Positions 1-7,687 of a DNA stretch of 64,000 nt are shown piece after piece. The DNA is from Pseudoalteromonas ulvae UL12 (GTDB lineage: Bacteria; Pseudomonadota; Gammaproteobacteria; Enterobacterales; Alteromonadaceae), in the NCBI RefSeq assembly GCF_014925405.1, contig NZ_AQHJ01000035.1, forward strand, positions 1 through 64,000, written 5' to 3'. Each line of letters starts with the position of its first letter. Within the stretch, counting starts at the first letter, position 1. A model generated the notes under the pieces. That model did no database searches. It was not told the DNA's origin and worked only from the letters and a program-made list of their open reading frames with translations. A program made the position numbers and the translations under genes.

Positions 1-14
1 TTAACTTTAACCAT
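1..14 (-). CDS. possible 5' end of a divergent gene cut by the window edge
   Basis: On the minus strand an AAGGAT Shine-Dalgarno-like sequence lies about 5 bases before an ATG at 14-12, which opens a frame running off the left edge after four codons (M-V-K-V). A gene divergent from parA would fit a replication initiator or another origin-linked gene, but too little is visible to identify it. The roughly 145 bases between it and parA are very AT-rich and would be the shared promoter and possible origin-proximal region. Confidence 0.25.
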
Positions 15-160
15 ATTCATCCTTATTTACTTATTCTATGAAATCTAGATTTTCAATTCATTAATTATTTTTTATCTTTTTTATAAGATGTCTTCCTTTT
101 TAAGTGTTTACTTCTATTTCAATGGACATTATACTTATCGTACTTAAAAAGGATATCATA

Positions 161-1396
161 ATGACTATAAAGAAAAGTGCGCTAGATACATACAAGCTGC
201 TTAAAGCAACAGCAACTGTTGCTGAACAATCATTAGAAGGTCGGATTCAACATTACCGCGCCCATATTAAATCTGAAGACAAAGAGTTAAGAACCTACAC
301 TCAAAAAGCGGCTGCAGATTTATTAGGATGTAATAACCGCACATTAAAGCGTCGACATGATCAAGGAGATTTTGACTCTCTAGATATTAAACGCGGTGCG
401 AACGGTCATTATGCTTATACTCTATCAAACATTTACTCAATGGCTGATATTATGGGAATAACAGCTGATCACCGTAAAAATGACGATAAATTGCAGGTAA
501 TTGTTGTTAACTCCCTAAAAGGTGGTTGTGGTAAAACAACCAGTTTAGTAAATATCGCAGCAGCCCTGGCCACCACAAATATTAAACGTTATCGCATTGG
601 TATTATCGACTTAGATCCACAAGGATCGTCTTCAAGCTTTTTCCCCCCAGTATCACATGATCCAATTACTGTGGGTGACTTGATGCGAGATTGCATCGAA
701 CTTGATGAAAACGAACAATGGCAAGATGTTGTTTCATCAGCTTTTTTACCAACACATATTCCAAATATTAGAATTTTACCTTCTGGTATGGATGATTTTT
801 ATTTTGAACATGAAACAGCGACATTATTAAAAGAACAAGTTGGTTATGACACCACTCGTCATTATCACAAGTTGCTAGAACGTGTCATACAACCTGTTAA
901 AGACCAATTTGACATTATACTTGTTGATACCGCACCCTCTCTTAACTTTATGTTTTATAATGCATTAATGGCTTCTACTGCTATGCTTATCCCTGTTCAT
1001 CCTGAAGCGGTTGATTTTGATGCGAACAATAAATATTTAAAGCGACTAGGTGAAATCTACCACACAGTTGCAGCGCTTGGTCACGATGGCTGGGACTTCA
1101 TGCAATTTTTAGTCACTAACTATGTCAAAGGAAATCATTCCCAACGCGATATCGTTAAAGATGTTAGGAGTGCATTTGGTCGCCAAGTAATGAGTTATCC
1201 TATTAACCACAGTGCTGCTATCACCGCGAGTTCGTCATCTTTCAATACGATTTTTGACCAAAAGACTTCAGACAGCTTGGCCAGCAGAGAATCTCTGATA
1301 AAAGCACAAGAGAACATTAAAGATGTTGTCGATGAATTAGAAATGTTGATCCGTTCAAATTGGGCTTCAACACAATGCCAATTAGAATCAGCATAA
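161..1396 (+). CDS. parA: ParA-family partition ATPase (type Ia)
   Basis: Deviant Walker ATPase that segregates a replicon together with ParB. In this 411-residue protein the Walker A motif KGGCGKTT is at residues 120-127, the A' motif DLDPQG starts near 150 and the Walker B-like VDTAPS has its Asp at about 256. An N-terminal extension of about 100 residues with a predicted HTH (about 48-70) makes it a type Ia ParA, the class that also autoregulates its operon. I chose the ATG at 161 because AAGGA stands about 7 bases upstream; a longer frame from a GTG at 104 lacks a good ribosome site. parB follows after 13 bases. Length and organisation resemble the ParA2/ParB2 system of Vibrio chromosome II, so this replicon is probably a chromid or large plasmid. 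Confidence 0.93.
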   Translation: MTIKKSALDTYKLLKATATVAEQSLEGRIQHYRAHIKSEDKELRTYTQKAAADLLGCNNRTLKRRHDQGDFDSLDIKRGANGHYAYTLSNIYSMADIMGITADHRKNDDKLQVIVVNSLKGGCGKTTSLVNIAAALATTNIKRYRIGIIDLDPQGSSSSFFPPVSHDPITVGDLMRDCIELDENEQWQDVVSSAFLPTHIPNIRILPSGMDDFYFEHETATLLKEQVGYDTTRHYHKLLERVIQPVKDQFDIILVDTAPSLNFMFYNALMASTAMLIPVHPEAVDFDANNKYLKRLGEIYHTVAALGHDGWDFMQFLVTNYVKGNHSQRDIVKDVRSAFGRQVMSYPINHSAAITASSSSFNTIFDQKTSDSLASRESLIKAQENIKDVVDELEMLIRSNWASTQCQLESA

Positions 1397-1409
1397 AATA
1401 GGTTTAATC

Positions 1410-2375
1410 ATGGTAAAAAAACGCAAAAACGATACTCGAATAGACCCTTTTTCAACATTTGTTGAAACGAGTAATTTAGATGCTCTGCTTGAAAGCGCTA
1501 CGGTTGGTCAAGAAATCACTATGCCAGCACCTTCGGATGCTAATCGGACTATTCGACTAACCTGTAAAATAATAAAAAATGCTGACATTGCGACGAGTAC
1601 GCAAGTATTTGCAAAAAATAGACGAGTTCAGTCGTTATTAAATGAACAATCAGTTGCTGATATTTTGCCCGCTATTAAGGCTGATCAACGTAACCAACAC
1701 CCAGCTTTAACTTGGTCTAAAGAGGGCGTAGAACTTGTTTTAGCGGGCTCTCGTCGTCGTAAAGCTTGTATATTAGCAGGGGCAGATTACATCGTACTGA
1801 GCTCTGATGACTTTAATGAAGAAGACGCCAAAATATTAGCTATCTCATCAGATCAATACATAGCACCGAGCTTGTGGGAGTTAGGTCAAGCTTATTCACA
1901 AACTAAAATGGATTTGATTGCAGTTGGCAAAAAAGGCTCTTATAGAGAAATTGCAGAAATCGAAGGGGTTTCACACACCGCGATTGCTGATGCCCTCAAA
2001 GCATTTGAAAAATTACCAAGCGAAGTCATTGCTTTATATCCAACAGCTAATTTTGTGGGCCGTGAAGTTGCAAAAAAATTAATCGCGTCTTTAGAGCATG
2101 ATCAAGATGCTTTTATGCGCAGAGTGTCAGACACACAAACTTTATTAGCAGATATCCGCCAAGACTCTGATGATAAGACAGCGATAGCGATTACAAAATC
2201 ATTGGTCGAGCAGCCTAAAGCGATTAAAAACCGTGCATCTTTAAACTTCAACAATGATTATATCGTCGGTCATCGCAATGAAAAAACCGGGGATTTAGTG
2301 ATCAAAATAGATAATCGTGTCCTGACTGATAAGCGTTTTGAGCAATTAGAGAAGTTATTAACTCACTTTAATTAA
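1410..2375 (+). CDS. parB: ParB-family centromere-binding protein
   Basis: DNA-binding partner of ParA, expected to bind parS sites and load onto the replicon near its origin. The 321-residue protein carries the ParB-type segment AGSRRRKACILAGADY near residue 112 and a central HTH (GSYREIAEIEGVSHTAIADA) starting at about 176. The C-terminal part, from about 275, would be the dimer domain of type Ia ParB proteins. It sits 13 bases after parA and surely shares its operon. The cognate parS is not established here; a scattered 17-bp palindrome in this window is one weak candidate (see findings). A terminator hairpin follows the stop codon. Confidence 0.9.
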   Translation: MVKKRKNDTRIDPFSTFVETSNLDALLESATVGQEITMPAPSDANRTIRLTCKIIKNADIATSTQVFAKNRRVQSLLNEQSVADILPAIKADQRNQHPALTWSKEGVELVLAGSRRRKACILAGADYIVLSSDDFNEEDAKILAISSDQYIAPSLWELGQAYSQTKMDLIAVGKKGSYREIAEIEGVSHTAIADALKAFEKLPSEVIALYPTANFVGREVAKKLIASLEHDQDAFMRRVSDTQTLLADIRQDSDDKTAIAITKSLVEQPKAIKNRASLNFNNDYIVGHRNEKTGDLVIKIDNRVLTDKRFEQLEKLLTHFN

Positions 2376-2395
2376 GTTAGTAATAAAATGATCTG
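2376..2395 (+). repeat. copy of the 20-bp GATC motif directly after parB
   Basis: GTTAGTAATAAAATGATCTG begins at the first base after the parB stop. It matches the consensus of the arrays at 22.7-23.3 kb and 27.5-27.8 kb (GTTAGTAAAAATNTGATCTG) at all but two defined positions. Its right half overlaps the left arm of the parB terminator, so part of the match may be chance. Confidence 0.4.
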
Positions 2396-2436
2396 TCACG
2401 TTTTTACTTTTATCGTTACAGATCATCTTTATTTTT
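2388..2436 (+). terminator. terminator after parB
   Basis: Inverted repeat ATGATCTGTCACG (2388-2400) and CGTTACAGATCAT (2414-2426), one mismatch, followed by a T-rich run. It ends the parAB operon. Confidence 0.75.
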
Positions 2437-2557
2437 TGAACTTAATTAACAGCTTTTTTTCATTAACTTGAGCATTACTAATTTACTGCTATTAAAGCTT
2501 TTTATCTGTATTTAATCAGCATATACTGGCTGGATAATTCGATTTTTGCAGAGTGTT

Positions 2558-5500
2558 ATGGCTAAAGGCTTTACCAAAAAAGATTTATTATCCTTGTTCG
2601 ATGAAATTAAAAGTGAACAAGCTGACGAATTCCCCCTGACCGAAATTTTTCTAAAACGTTACTTCAAGCCTGCGGTTTTAGAAAATGCGAAAACATATTT
2701 AATCAATAACCAAATTGGTCAAATTGAAGCCAATAAAGACTTTTCTCAAATTACAGCTGAAGTCTTTAGCAGTCCATCCGATCCTGTCCATCAGCATATT
2801 CAAATTACACGCACCAAACAAAAAGTCACACTGAATGGTCATTGTTCGTGTAAGGTTGAGCACAAGTGCAAACACATTGCCGCTGTTTTATTAAAGCTAA
2901 AAACCCAGCATTCAGGTGAATTTGGTGAAAACTACCTGTTACACGATTGGTTTAATCAATTAGAAACCTTAAAGGTAAACGATAAGCCAACGAATAAAGA
3001 TCTTATTTTATTTGTTATTGAGCCTTTTAAAGGTGCACTTATTGTGACTCCTAAGGTGGCCAGCCCCACCAAAAACGGTCGGTATGGTTTAGGGCGTTCG
3101 TTAACCGAAAAACAACTCAATAGTCAGGTCACTCCTGAAAATATAGATGAGTCTGATTTTAGATTATTAAGCTGGATACGTTCGCAAAATACCTTTGGTA
3201 AATTAGCTTTAGAAGGTCAATGGGGGGCAATTGCTTTATTGAAGCTCATCGCTACTGGACGTTGTTTTTGGCAAGAGTCTCGCCAACCTCTGCAATTGGA
3301 ATCAAGTCAGCCCTTAACGTTTTCATGGCAAACTCATCAAGACAATCTTCGTTTAATGGCTATGGTTAGTGATGTTCCGCATTGGCACTTGTTCAATACT
3401 GTCCCCCCCTATTGTCTTGATCCTGATAATGCACAAGTATTTGAATTGAACACTCCTTTGCAAAGTGATGAAATCAAGCACTTGTTGAATATGCCTGATA
3501 TTAAAGCTTCGATGCTTGATAACGTCGAAAACCGATTTAGTCAGTTATTTGGCATACCTATCGTTGCACGTGAGGAGGCTAGTAAAACCAAAGCAAAAAA
3601 GTTATCGATTAAACCCATAGTGACGTATATGTTTGAAAATGGTGCGCCACTTTTACGTTTGCAATTTAAATATGGCTCCCATGTATTTGATGTAGACCAT
3701 ATTACGCCGAACGCTCAGGCTAATCGTAATTTAAGTTTTGAAAATACATGTGTAAACCGCCTTGAAAATGCAGGATTTACTACCTGTAAAGGGCCTTTAC
3801 AAGATGTCGACTACTTTACTTTGCCTGTTTCTACCGAACGCCCTGCCTTATGGCATTGTTTTGTTGAAGAACACGCAAATAATTTAAAGGCGTCCGGCTG
3901 GCAGTTTTTAGGTGATATTCAGCTTAATGCGTATGTCGAGCCTGCAAAACTTATGTTGCATCTCAGTCGTGATAAAAAGAATAAACTCGTGCTTGAGCCA
4001 TATTTCTTTTTTAATGACACACGGTACTTTTTTGCTGATTTTCTCGGCATGACCTCGCTGTGTAACAATGCCTCTGTGCAATTTTATTACTTATGTTTAG
4101 TGTCCGAGCAGTGGATTGTATTTGATAAAGCAGATGTCAGTGTATTACTTGCTTTTTATACTGAGTTTTATCATGGCAAGCGTTACCCTAAGCGTTTAAA
4201 TTTACCTTTGGCTTATGCCCGAAAGCTCTCTTCGTTTCATAAAAGTCAACTCACTAGTGATGAGCCTAGCTTATTAGAGCTGACCCAAATGGTCGCGAAA
4301 GACGACTTTGGCTCGCGTTTAAAAGTCCCAGATGCGTTGCAAGCAACATTACGCGATTATCAATTGCAGGGACTACAGTGGCTGAAATTTTTGAAAAAAT
4401 TTCAATTAGGGGGCATTTTGGCCGATGATATGGGGTTAGGTAAAACACTCCAGACCATCGCTTTTTTACTCTCAGAACAAACAAAAAGTCGCGCAAAGCA
4501 TCCTTCCTTGATTGTTTGTCCAACAAGTTTAGTGAATAACTGGCTGAACGAATTGGCGCGATTTGCACCGAGTTTGTCTGTCGCCGTTAATTTTGGTAGC
4601 CAAAGGCAAAAGCACTTTACAGCCTTAAGCAAAGCCGATTGTATTATTACAACTTACCCATTGTTAGTACGTGACGAAGCCGTGTTTAATGAGATGTTTT
4701 TTGAACACGTCATTCTCGATGAAGCACAAACAATTAAAAATATTAATGCCAAAGTCTCGCGTCATGTGAAAGCCCTCAATAGCAATTTTAATTTATGCTT
4801 AAGTGGTACTCCGGTAGAAAATAACCTCAGTGAATTAAAATCGTTACTCGATTTTTCGATGCCTGGTTTATTGCCATCACAAACGCATTTTAAAGAGTAC
4901 TACCAAAAACCGATTGAAAAAGAGTCAAATCAAGTTCGTGCCGATCAACTCAAAGAATTAGTTAAACCTTTTTTGTTACGTCGGACTAAAGCCGAAGTGG
5001 TGACTGAGTTACCAGCCAAAACAGAAATGGTTAAAATGCTTGAGCTGATGCCGAATCAAGCCAGTTGTTATCGTGAAATTCGCCAGCAAATGGAGTTCAA
5101 ACTCAAAGACTTATTTGCAGAGCAAGGTGTGGATAAAAGCCGCTTGGCATTTTTAGAAGCTTTACTGAAGTTACGGCAAATTTGTTGCTCTCCAGAGTTG
5201 CTGGCTGATGATGCTGAGCGTTTTAGCTCAACTGATAGCACTAAACTGGATTGGCTTGCTAAGCGTCTACCTGACATGCTCAGGGCGGGCCGTAAAGTCA
5301 TTATATTTAGTCAATTTACTAGTATGTTAGGTTTAATTGAGCAGCAATTAAAAGATTTACAACTCGACTATGCATTGTTGACAGGGCAAACGCGTGATAG
5401 ACAAGGCGCAGTGACTTCTTTTCAAGAAGGTGACAAAAATATCTTCTTAATTAGTTTAAAAGCCGGCGGGACTGGGCTTAATTTGACTGCTGCCGACACT

Positions 5501-5740
5501 GTGATCCATTTCGATCCGTGGTGGAACCCCGCTGTTGAGCAACAAGCAACAGATCGAGCCTATCGTATCGGTCAGAAGAAGCCTGTCTTTGTTTATAAAC
5601 TTATTTGCCAAGACACAATTGAAGAACGTGTTTATGAAATGCAGCAAAATAAAGCCGCGCTTGCTGAGTCGTTTTTTGATGCCGCGAGTAATCAGTTTAG
5701 TGTCAGCTCGGCTGAAGACATTTTAGCTTTGTTGCAGTAA
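2558..5740 (+). CDS. SWIM zinc finger SNF2-family helicase
   Basis: Superfamily 2 ATP-dependent DNA translocase of the Snf2/RapA type, 1060 residues. The SWIM zinc ligands are visible near the N-terminus (CxC at 96/98 and CxH at 104/106). The motor has motif I DDMGLGKT at 623-630, motif II DEAQ at 721-724 and motif VI DRAYRIGQ ending near 1006. The middle region (about 150-580) is the bacterial SNF2-associated domain. ATG 2558 is preferred to the in-frame TTG at 2546. Bacterial members of this family are thought to remodel protein-DNA or transcription complexes, but the substrate is not known. It is monocistronic, followed by the small-RNA array. Confidence 0.92.
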   Translation: MAKGFTKKDLLSLFDEIKSEQADEFPLTEIFLKRYFKPAVLENAKTYLINNQIGQIEANKDFSQITAEVFSSPSDPVHQHIQITRTKQKVTLNGHCSCKVEHKCKHIAAVLLKLKTQHSGEFGENYLLHDWFNQLETLKVNDKPTNKDLILFVIEPFKGALIVTPKVASPTKNGRYGLGRSLTEKQLNSQVTPENIDESDFRLLSWIRSQNTFGKLALEGQWGAIALLKLIATGRCFWQESRQPLQLESSQPLTFSWQTHQDNLRLMAMVSDVPHWHLFNTVPPYCLDPDNAQVFELNTPLQSDEIKHLLNMPDIKASMLDNVENRFSQLFGIPIVAREEASKTKAKKLSIKPIVTYMFENGAPLLRLQFKYGSHVFDVDHITPNAQANRNLSFENTCVNRLENAGFTTCKGPLQDVDYFTLPVSTERPALWHCFVEEHANNLKASGWQFLGDIQLNAYVEPAKLMLHLSRDKKNKLVLEPYFFFNDTRYFFADFLGMTSLCNNASVQFYYLCLVSEQWIVFDKADVSVLLAFYTEFYHGKRYPKRLNLPLAYARKLSSFHKSQLTSDEPSLLELTQMVAKDDFGSRLKVPDALQATLRDYQLQGLQWLKFLKKFQLGGILADDMGLGKTLQTIAFLLSEQTKSRAKHPSLIVCPTSLVNNWLNELARFAPSLSVAVNFGSQRQKHFTALSKADCIITTYPLLVRDEAVFNEMFFEHVILDEAQTIKNINAKVSRHVKALNSNFNLCLSGTPVENNLSELKSLLDFSMPGLLPSQTHFKEYYQKPIEKESNQVRADQLKELVKPFLLRRTKAEVVTELPAKTEMVKMLELMPNQASCYREIRQQMEFKLKDLFAEQGVDKSRLAFLEALLKLRQICCSPELLADDAERFSSTDSTKLDWLAKRLPDMLRAGRKVIIFSQFTSMLGLIEQQLKDLQLDYALLTGQTRDRQGAVTSFQEGDKNIFLISLKAGGTGLNLTAADTVIHFDPWWNPAVEQQATDRAYRIGQKKPVFVYKLICQDTIEERVYEMQQNKAALAESFFDAASNQFSVSSAEDILALLQ

Positions 5741-5830
5741 ATACAGTTATTAGTTCGGCATGTTTTCACGGTTATCATTTAATTGATGCTTTTTTTGGAA
5801 CTTCTTAAATAAATAACAGTCTACTTAAAT

Positions 5831-5914
5831 GTTGTGAATGCTAACACAGCGTTTTTTCCGAAGCTCCTTTGTTTGTTTTTGTCTGAAAGCCAACCTATCT
5901 AGGTTGGCTTTTTC
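5831..5914 (+). ncRNA. candidate small RNA 1 of a tandem family of three
   Basis: The promoter has TGGAAC (5796-5801), an 18-bp spacer and TCTACT (5820-5825). A weak hairpin starts about 5 bases after the -10 (TGTT...AACA, 5830-5846). A U-rich stretch TTTTTTCCGAAG (5852-5863) follows, then a Rho-independent terminator (stem 5887-5910, T-run to 5913). Units 2 and 3 share promoter spacing and architecture. There is no convincing ORF. This is the most diverged copy. RNA is inferred from layout only. Confidence 0.5.
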
Positions 5915-6061
5915 TTGGCCATAGATTAATGGCTGTCCACTATTGCCTGAAAAAGTATCGGATATTTCCTTTGATAGATATGCGTATCAGCTTGAAAGTA
6001 TCAGTAAAATAAAAAGGATCTTTTTTTTTGAACTTATGGATCTCGTCGCAGTCTATTCAAT

Positions 6062-6162
6062 TAGTGACTGAGTCACTATCCTTTAAGTTGTACATTTAGA
6101 TTTCCCTGATTGATTACTTATTGCTAGTAATACCCGCCAGCCTAATTAGGCTGGTTTTTTTT
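6062..6162 (+). ncRNA. candidate small RNA 2 of a tandem family of three
   Basis: Promoter TTGAAC (6028-6033), 18 bp, TCTATT (6052-6057). The predicted transcript opens with a perfect 7-bp hairpin TAGTGAC-TGA-GTCACTA (6062-6078), then TTTCCCTGATT (6101-6111), a small hairpin ATTACT...AGTAAT (6113-6131), and a terminator stem CCAGCCTAATTAGGCTGG (6137-6154) with eight Ts. The same order occurs in unit 3. Confidence 0.6.
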
Positions 6163-6235
6163 GCCTTAAAAAACTGTTTTATAAATATTTGCGGCTTATT
6201 TTGAACTTCTGGCTTTTTGCTTGGTCTATTTAAAG

Positions 6236-6336
6236 TAGTTGTGATGCAACTATCCGTGGTTGTTTTATTTATGTTTCCCCCGATTATTTACTTGTTTTAG
6301 TAATGTTAAAGCCAACCTTTATAGGTTGGCTTTTTA
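6236..6336 (+). ncRNA. candidate small RNA 3 of a tandem family of three
   Basis: Promoter TTGAAC (6201-6206), 18 bp, TCTATT (6225-6230). The 5' hairpin is TAGTTG-TGATG-CAACTA (6236-6252). The C-rich stretch TTTCCCCCGATT is at 6274-6285, a hairpin TTACT...AGTAA at 6288-6303, and the terminator stem at 6309-6332 is followed by five Ts. The stem sequence differs from unit 2 but the pairing is kept. A long reading frame of the downstream regulator overlaps this unit, but its better start lies beyond the terminator. Confidence 0.6.
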
Positions 6337-6382
6337 TTTTTTCGTTGTAATATCAATGCTGTGTTTATTTGGTGCGGGTATT

Positions 6383-7210
6383 ATGAGAAAAGAAGAGTTA
6401 ATTCGATATCAATTAATAGAAGCGATTTTACTGTGGGAAGGTCGTTTAACCGCTCGCCATTTAATGGATTATTTTTCAATTAGCCGACCATCGGCGCAAA
6501 AAAGTATTTCTGATTATAAAACCCTTAACCCGAATGGATTTACACGCAGTCAGAGTGAAAAGGGTCATGTTGCGGTTACAGGTTTTGAGCCGCTATTTAT
6601 TTCGACAGACTTTGCCCATTACCAGCACGTTTTTGGTGATCGCGCGCTTTCAAATGACACGATTAATTGCGCCATTGAGCTACTGCCGGTGCCCCTTCGC
6701 AACGTGACACCAGAGCTTGTCCGCCCTATTTTGCAAGCTATTAAGCAACGACTTAGGTTAGATATTGGTTATCTATCCTTGTCGAGTCCAGATTTCGAAG
6801 ATCGTATCATTCAACCCCACAGTATTGTTTTTGATGGTTTTCGTTATCATGTGCGTGGGTTTTGTGAAAAAAATCAGGATTTTCGTGATTTTGTTTTGTC
6901 GCGTTTTAATGGTGAGTTTGCATTCGAAGGTGAGGCCTCTCACGCTATCGAAGATGATCGTGACTGGCAAACTTGGCTCGAAGTAGTGATCTGTCCAGAT
7001 CAACGTTTAGGGCCTAAACAGCGTCAATGCATCGAATATGATTATCAAATGAGTGATGGTAAAAAAGTGATCCGCACCCGTGCTGCTTTATTGAATTATT
7101 TATTGCAGCGTTTACGCGTCGATATTTACCAAGCTGATGCAGAGTCTCAGCAAATCATTATTGATCCTGAGTGCCGTAAAACCTTACAAGCCTATTTAAA
7201 CCACAGATAA
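6383..7210 (+). CDS. WYL-domain transcriptional regulator, BrxR/CapW-like
   Basis: A 275-residue regulator with an N-terminal winged HTH (about 5-55, EAILLWEGRLTARHLMDYF then SRPSAQKSISDYK), a WYL domain near 125-175 (YLSLSSPDFEDRIIQPHSIV, then YHVRGFC and FRDFVLSRF) and a C-terminal domain of about 80 residues. This three-part plan is that of BrxR/CapW repressors, which often control phage-defence islands and sense nucleic acid or nucleotide ligands. Here no BREX or CBASS genes are adjacent. The ATG at 6383 lies after the third small-RNA terminator; the frame extends upstream to a GTG at 6260, but that part would translate the small RNA. Confidence 0.75.
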   Translation: MRKEELIRYQLIEAILLWEGRLTARHLMDYFSISRPSAQKSISDYKTLNPNGFTRSQSEKGHVAVTGFEPLFISTDFAHYQHVFGDRALSNDTINCAIELLPVPLRNVTPELVRPILQAIKQRLRLDIGYLSLSSPDFEDRIIQPHSIVFDGFRYHVRGFCEKNQDFRDFVLSRFNGEFAFEGEASHAIEDDRDWQTWLEVVICPDQRLGPKQRQCIEYDYQMSDGKKVIRTRAALLNYLLQRLRVDIYQADAESQQIIIDPECRKTLQAYLNHR

Positions 7211-7438
7211 TTAAAATACAAAAGTGGTGAGCCACGGCAAAACCAAAATTGCACAAGCACATGTTAGCCCTTCGAGTGATTCGAGAAGGTTGCGACGTGT
7301 TTGGCGCTGTTGCAGTGCTCGTAACTGCGCTATTTTATTTGCTAAACAGTCTATTTTTCGTTGTTCCACCCAGCGGGGATCGGCTGCTTTAAAGGCTTGT
7401 TTAAGTTGTGCTAATTCGTGATTAATATTGGTATTCAT
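7211..7438 (-). CDS. small single-pass membrane protein, unknown
   Basis: A 75-residue frame whose stop abuts the stop of the convergent WYL gene. The first 55 residues are charged and probably helical (LANKIAQLRALQQRQTRRNL) and the last 18 are hydrophobic, so it could be a tail-anchored protein. An AGGTAA sequence about 8 bases before the ATG may be its ribosome site. I do not recognise the family. Confidence 0.5.
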   Translation of the reverse strand: MNTNINHELAQLKQAFKAADPRWVEQRKIDCLANKIAQLRALQQRQTRRNLLESLEGLTCACAILVLPWLTTFVF

Positions 7439-7519
7439 GGTGTGTTTACCTGCTTATTTTGGCGATAAACTGATTAAAGCGCAGCCATCACTTAATGAAC
7501 AGCCCCCTCTTTTTGCCTA

Positions 7520-7536
7520 TGTAAAAGACCTTTACA
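7520..7536. repeat. 17-bp palindrome TGTAAA-N5-TTTACA
   Basis: TGTAAAAGACCTTTACA, the most diverged centre of this scattered family. It lies upstream of rmuC. Confidence 0.6.
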
Positions 7537-7687
7537 AGTTGGTTGGTATTGAGCACATAATCGGGTGAATATCGCCATACATATGTAAAGATTATTGACA
7601 CATCATAGAAAACTTTTTTTTGCCTCTGTTGTCGCGCGCCCTACTCGGTATAATCACTGTTATAAAATCAATAACTCGGCATTTGCT

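Noticed and set aside
6260..6382. longer N-terminus for the WYL regulator from GTG 6260
   Set aside because: This part would be translated from the third small-RNA unit and its terminator; the residues are hydrophobic and unlike the family.
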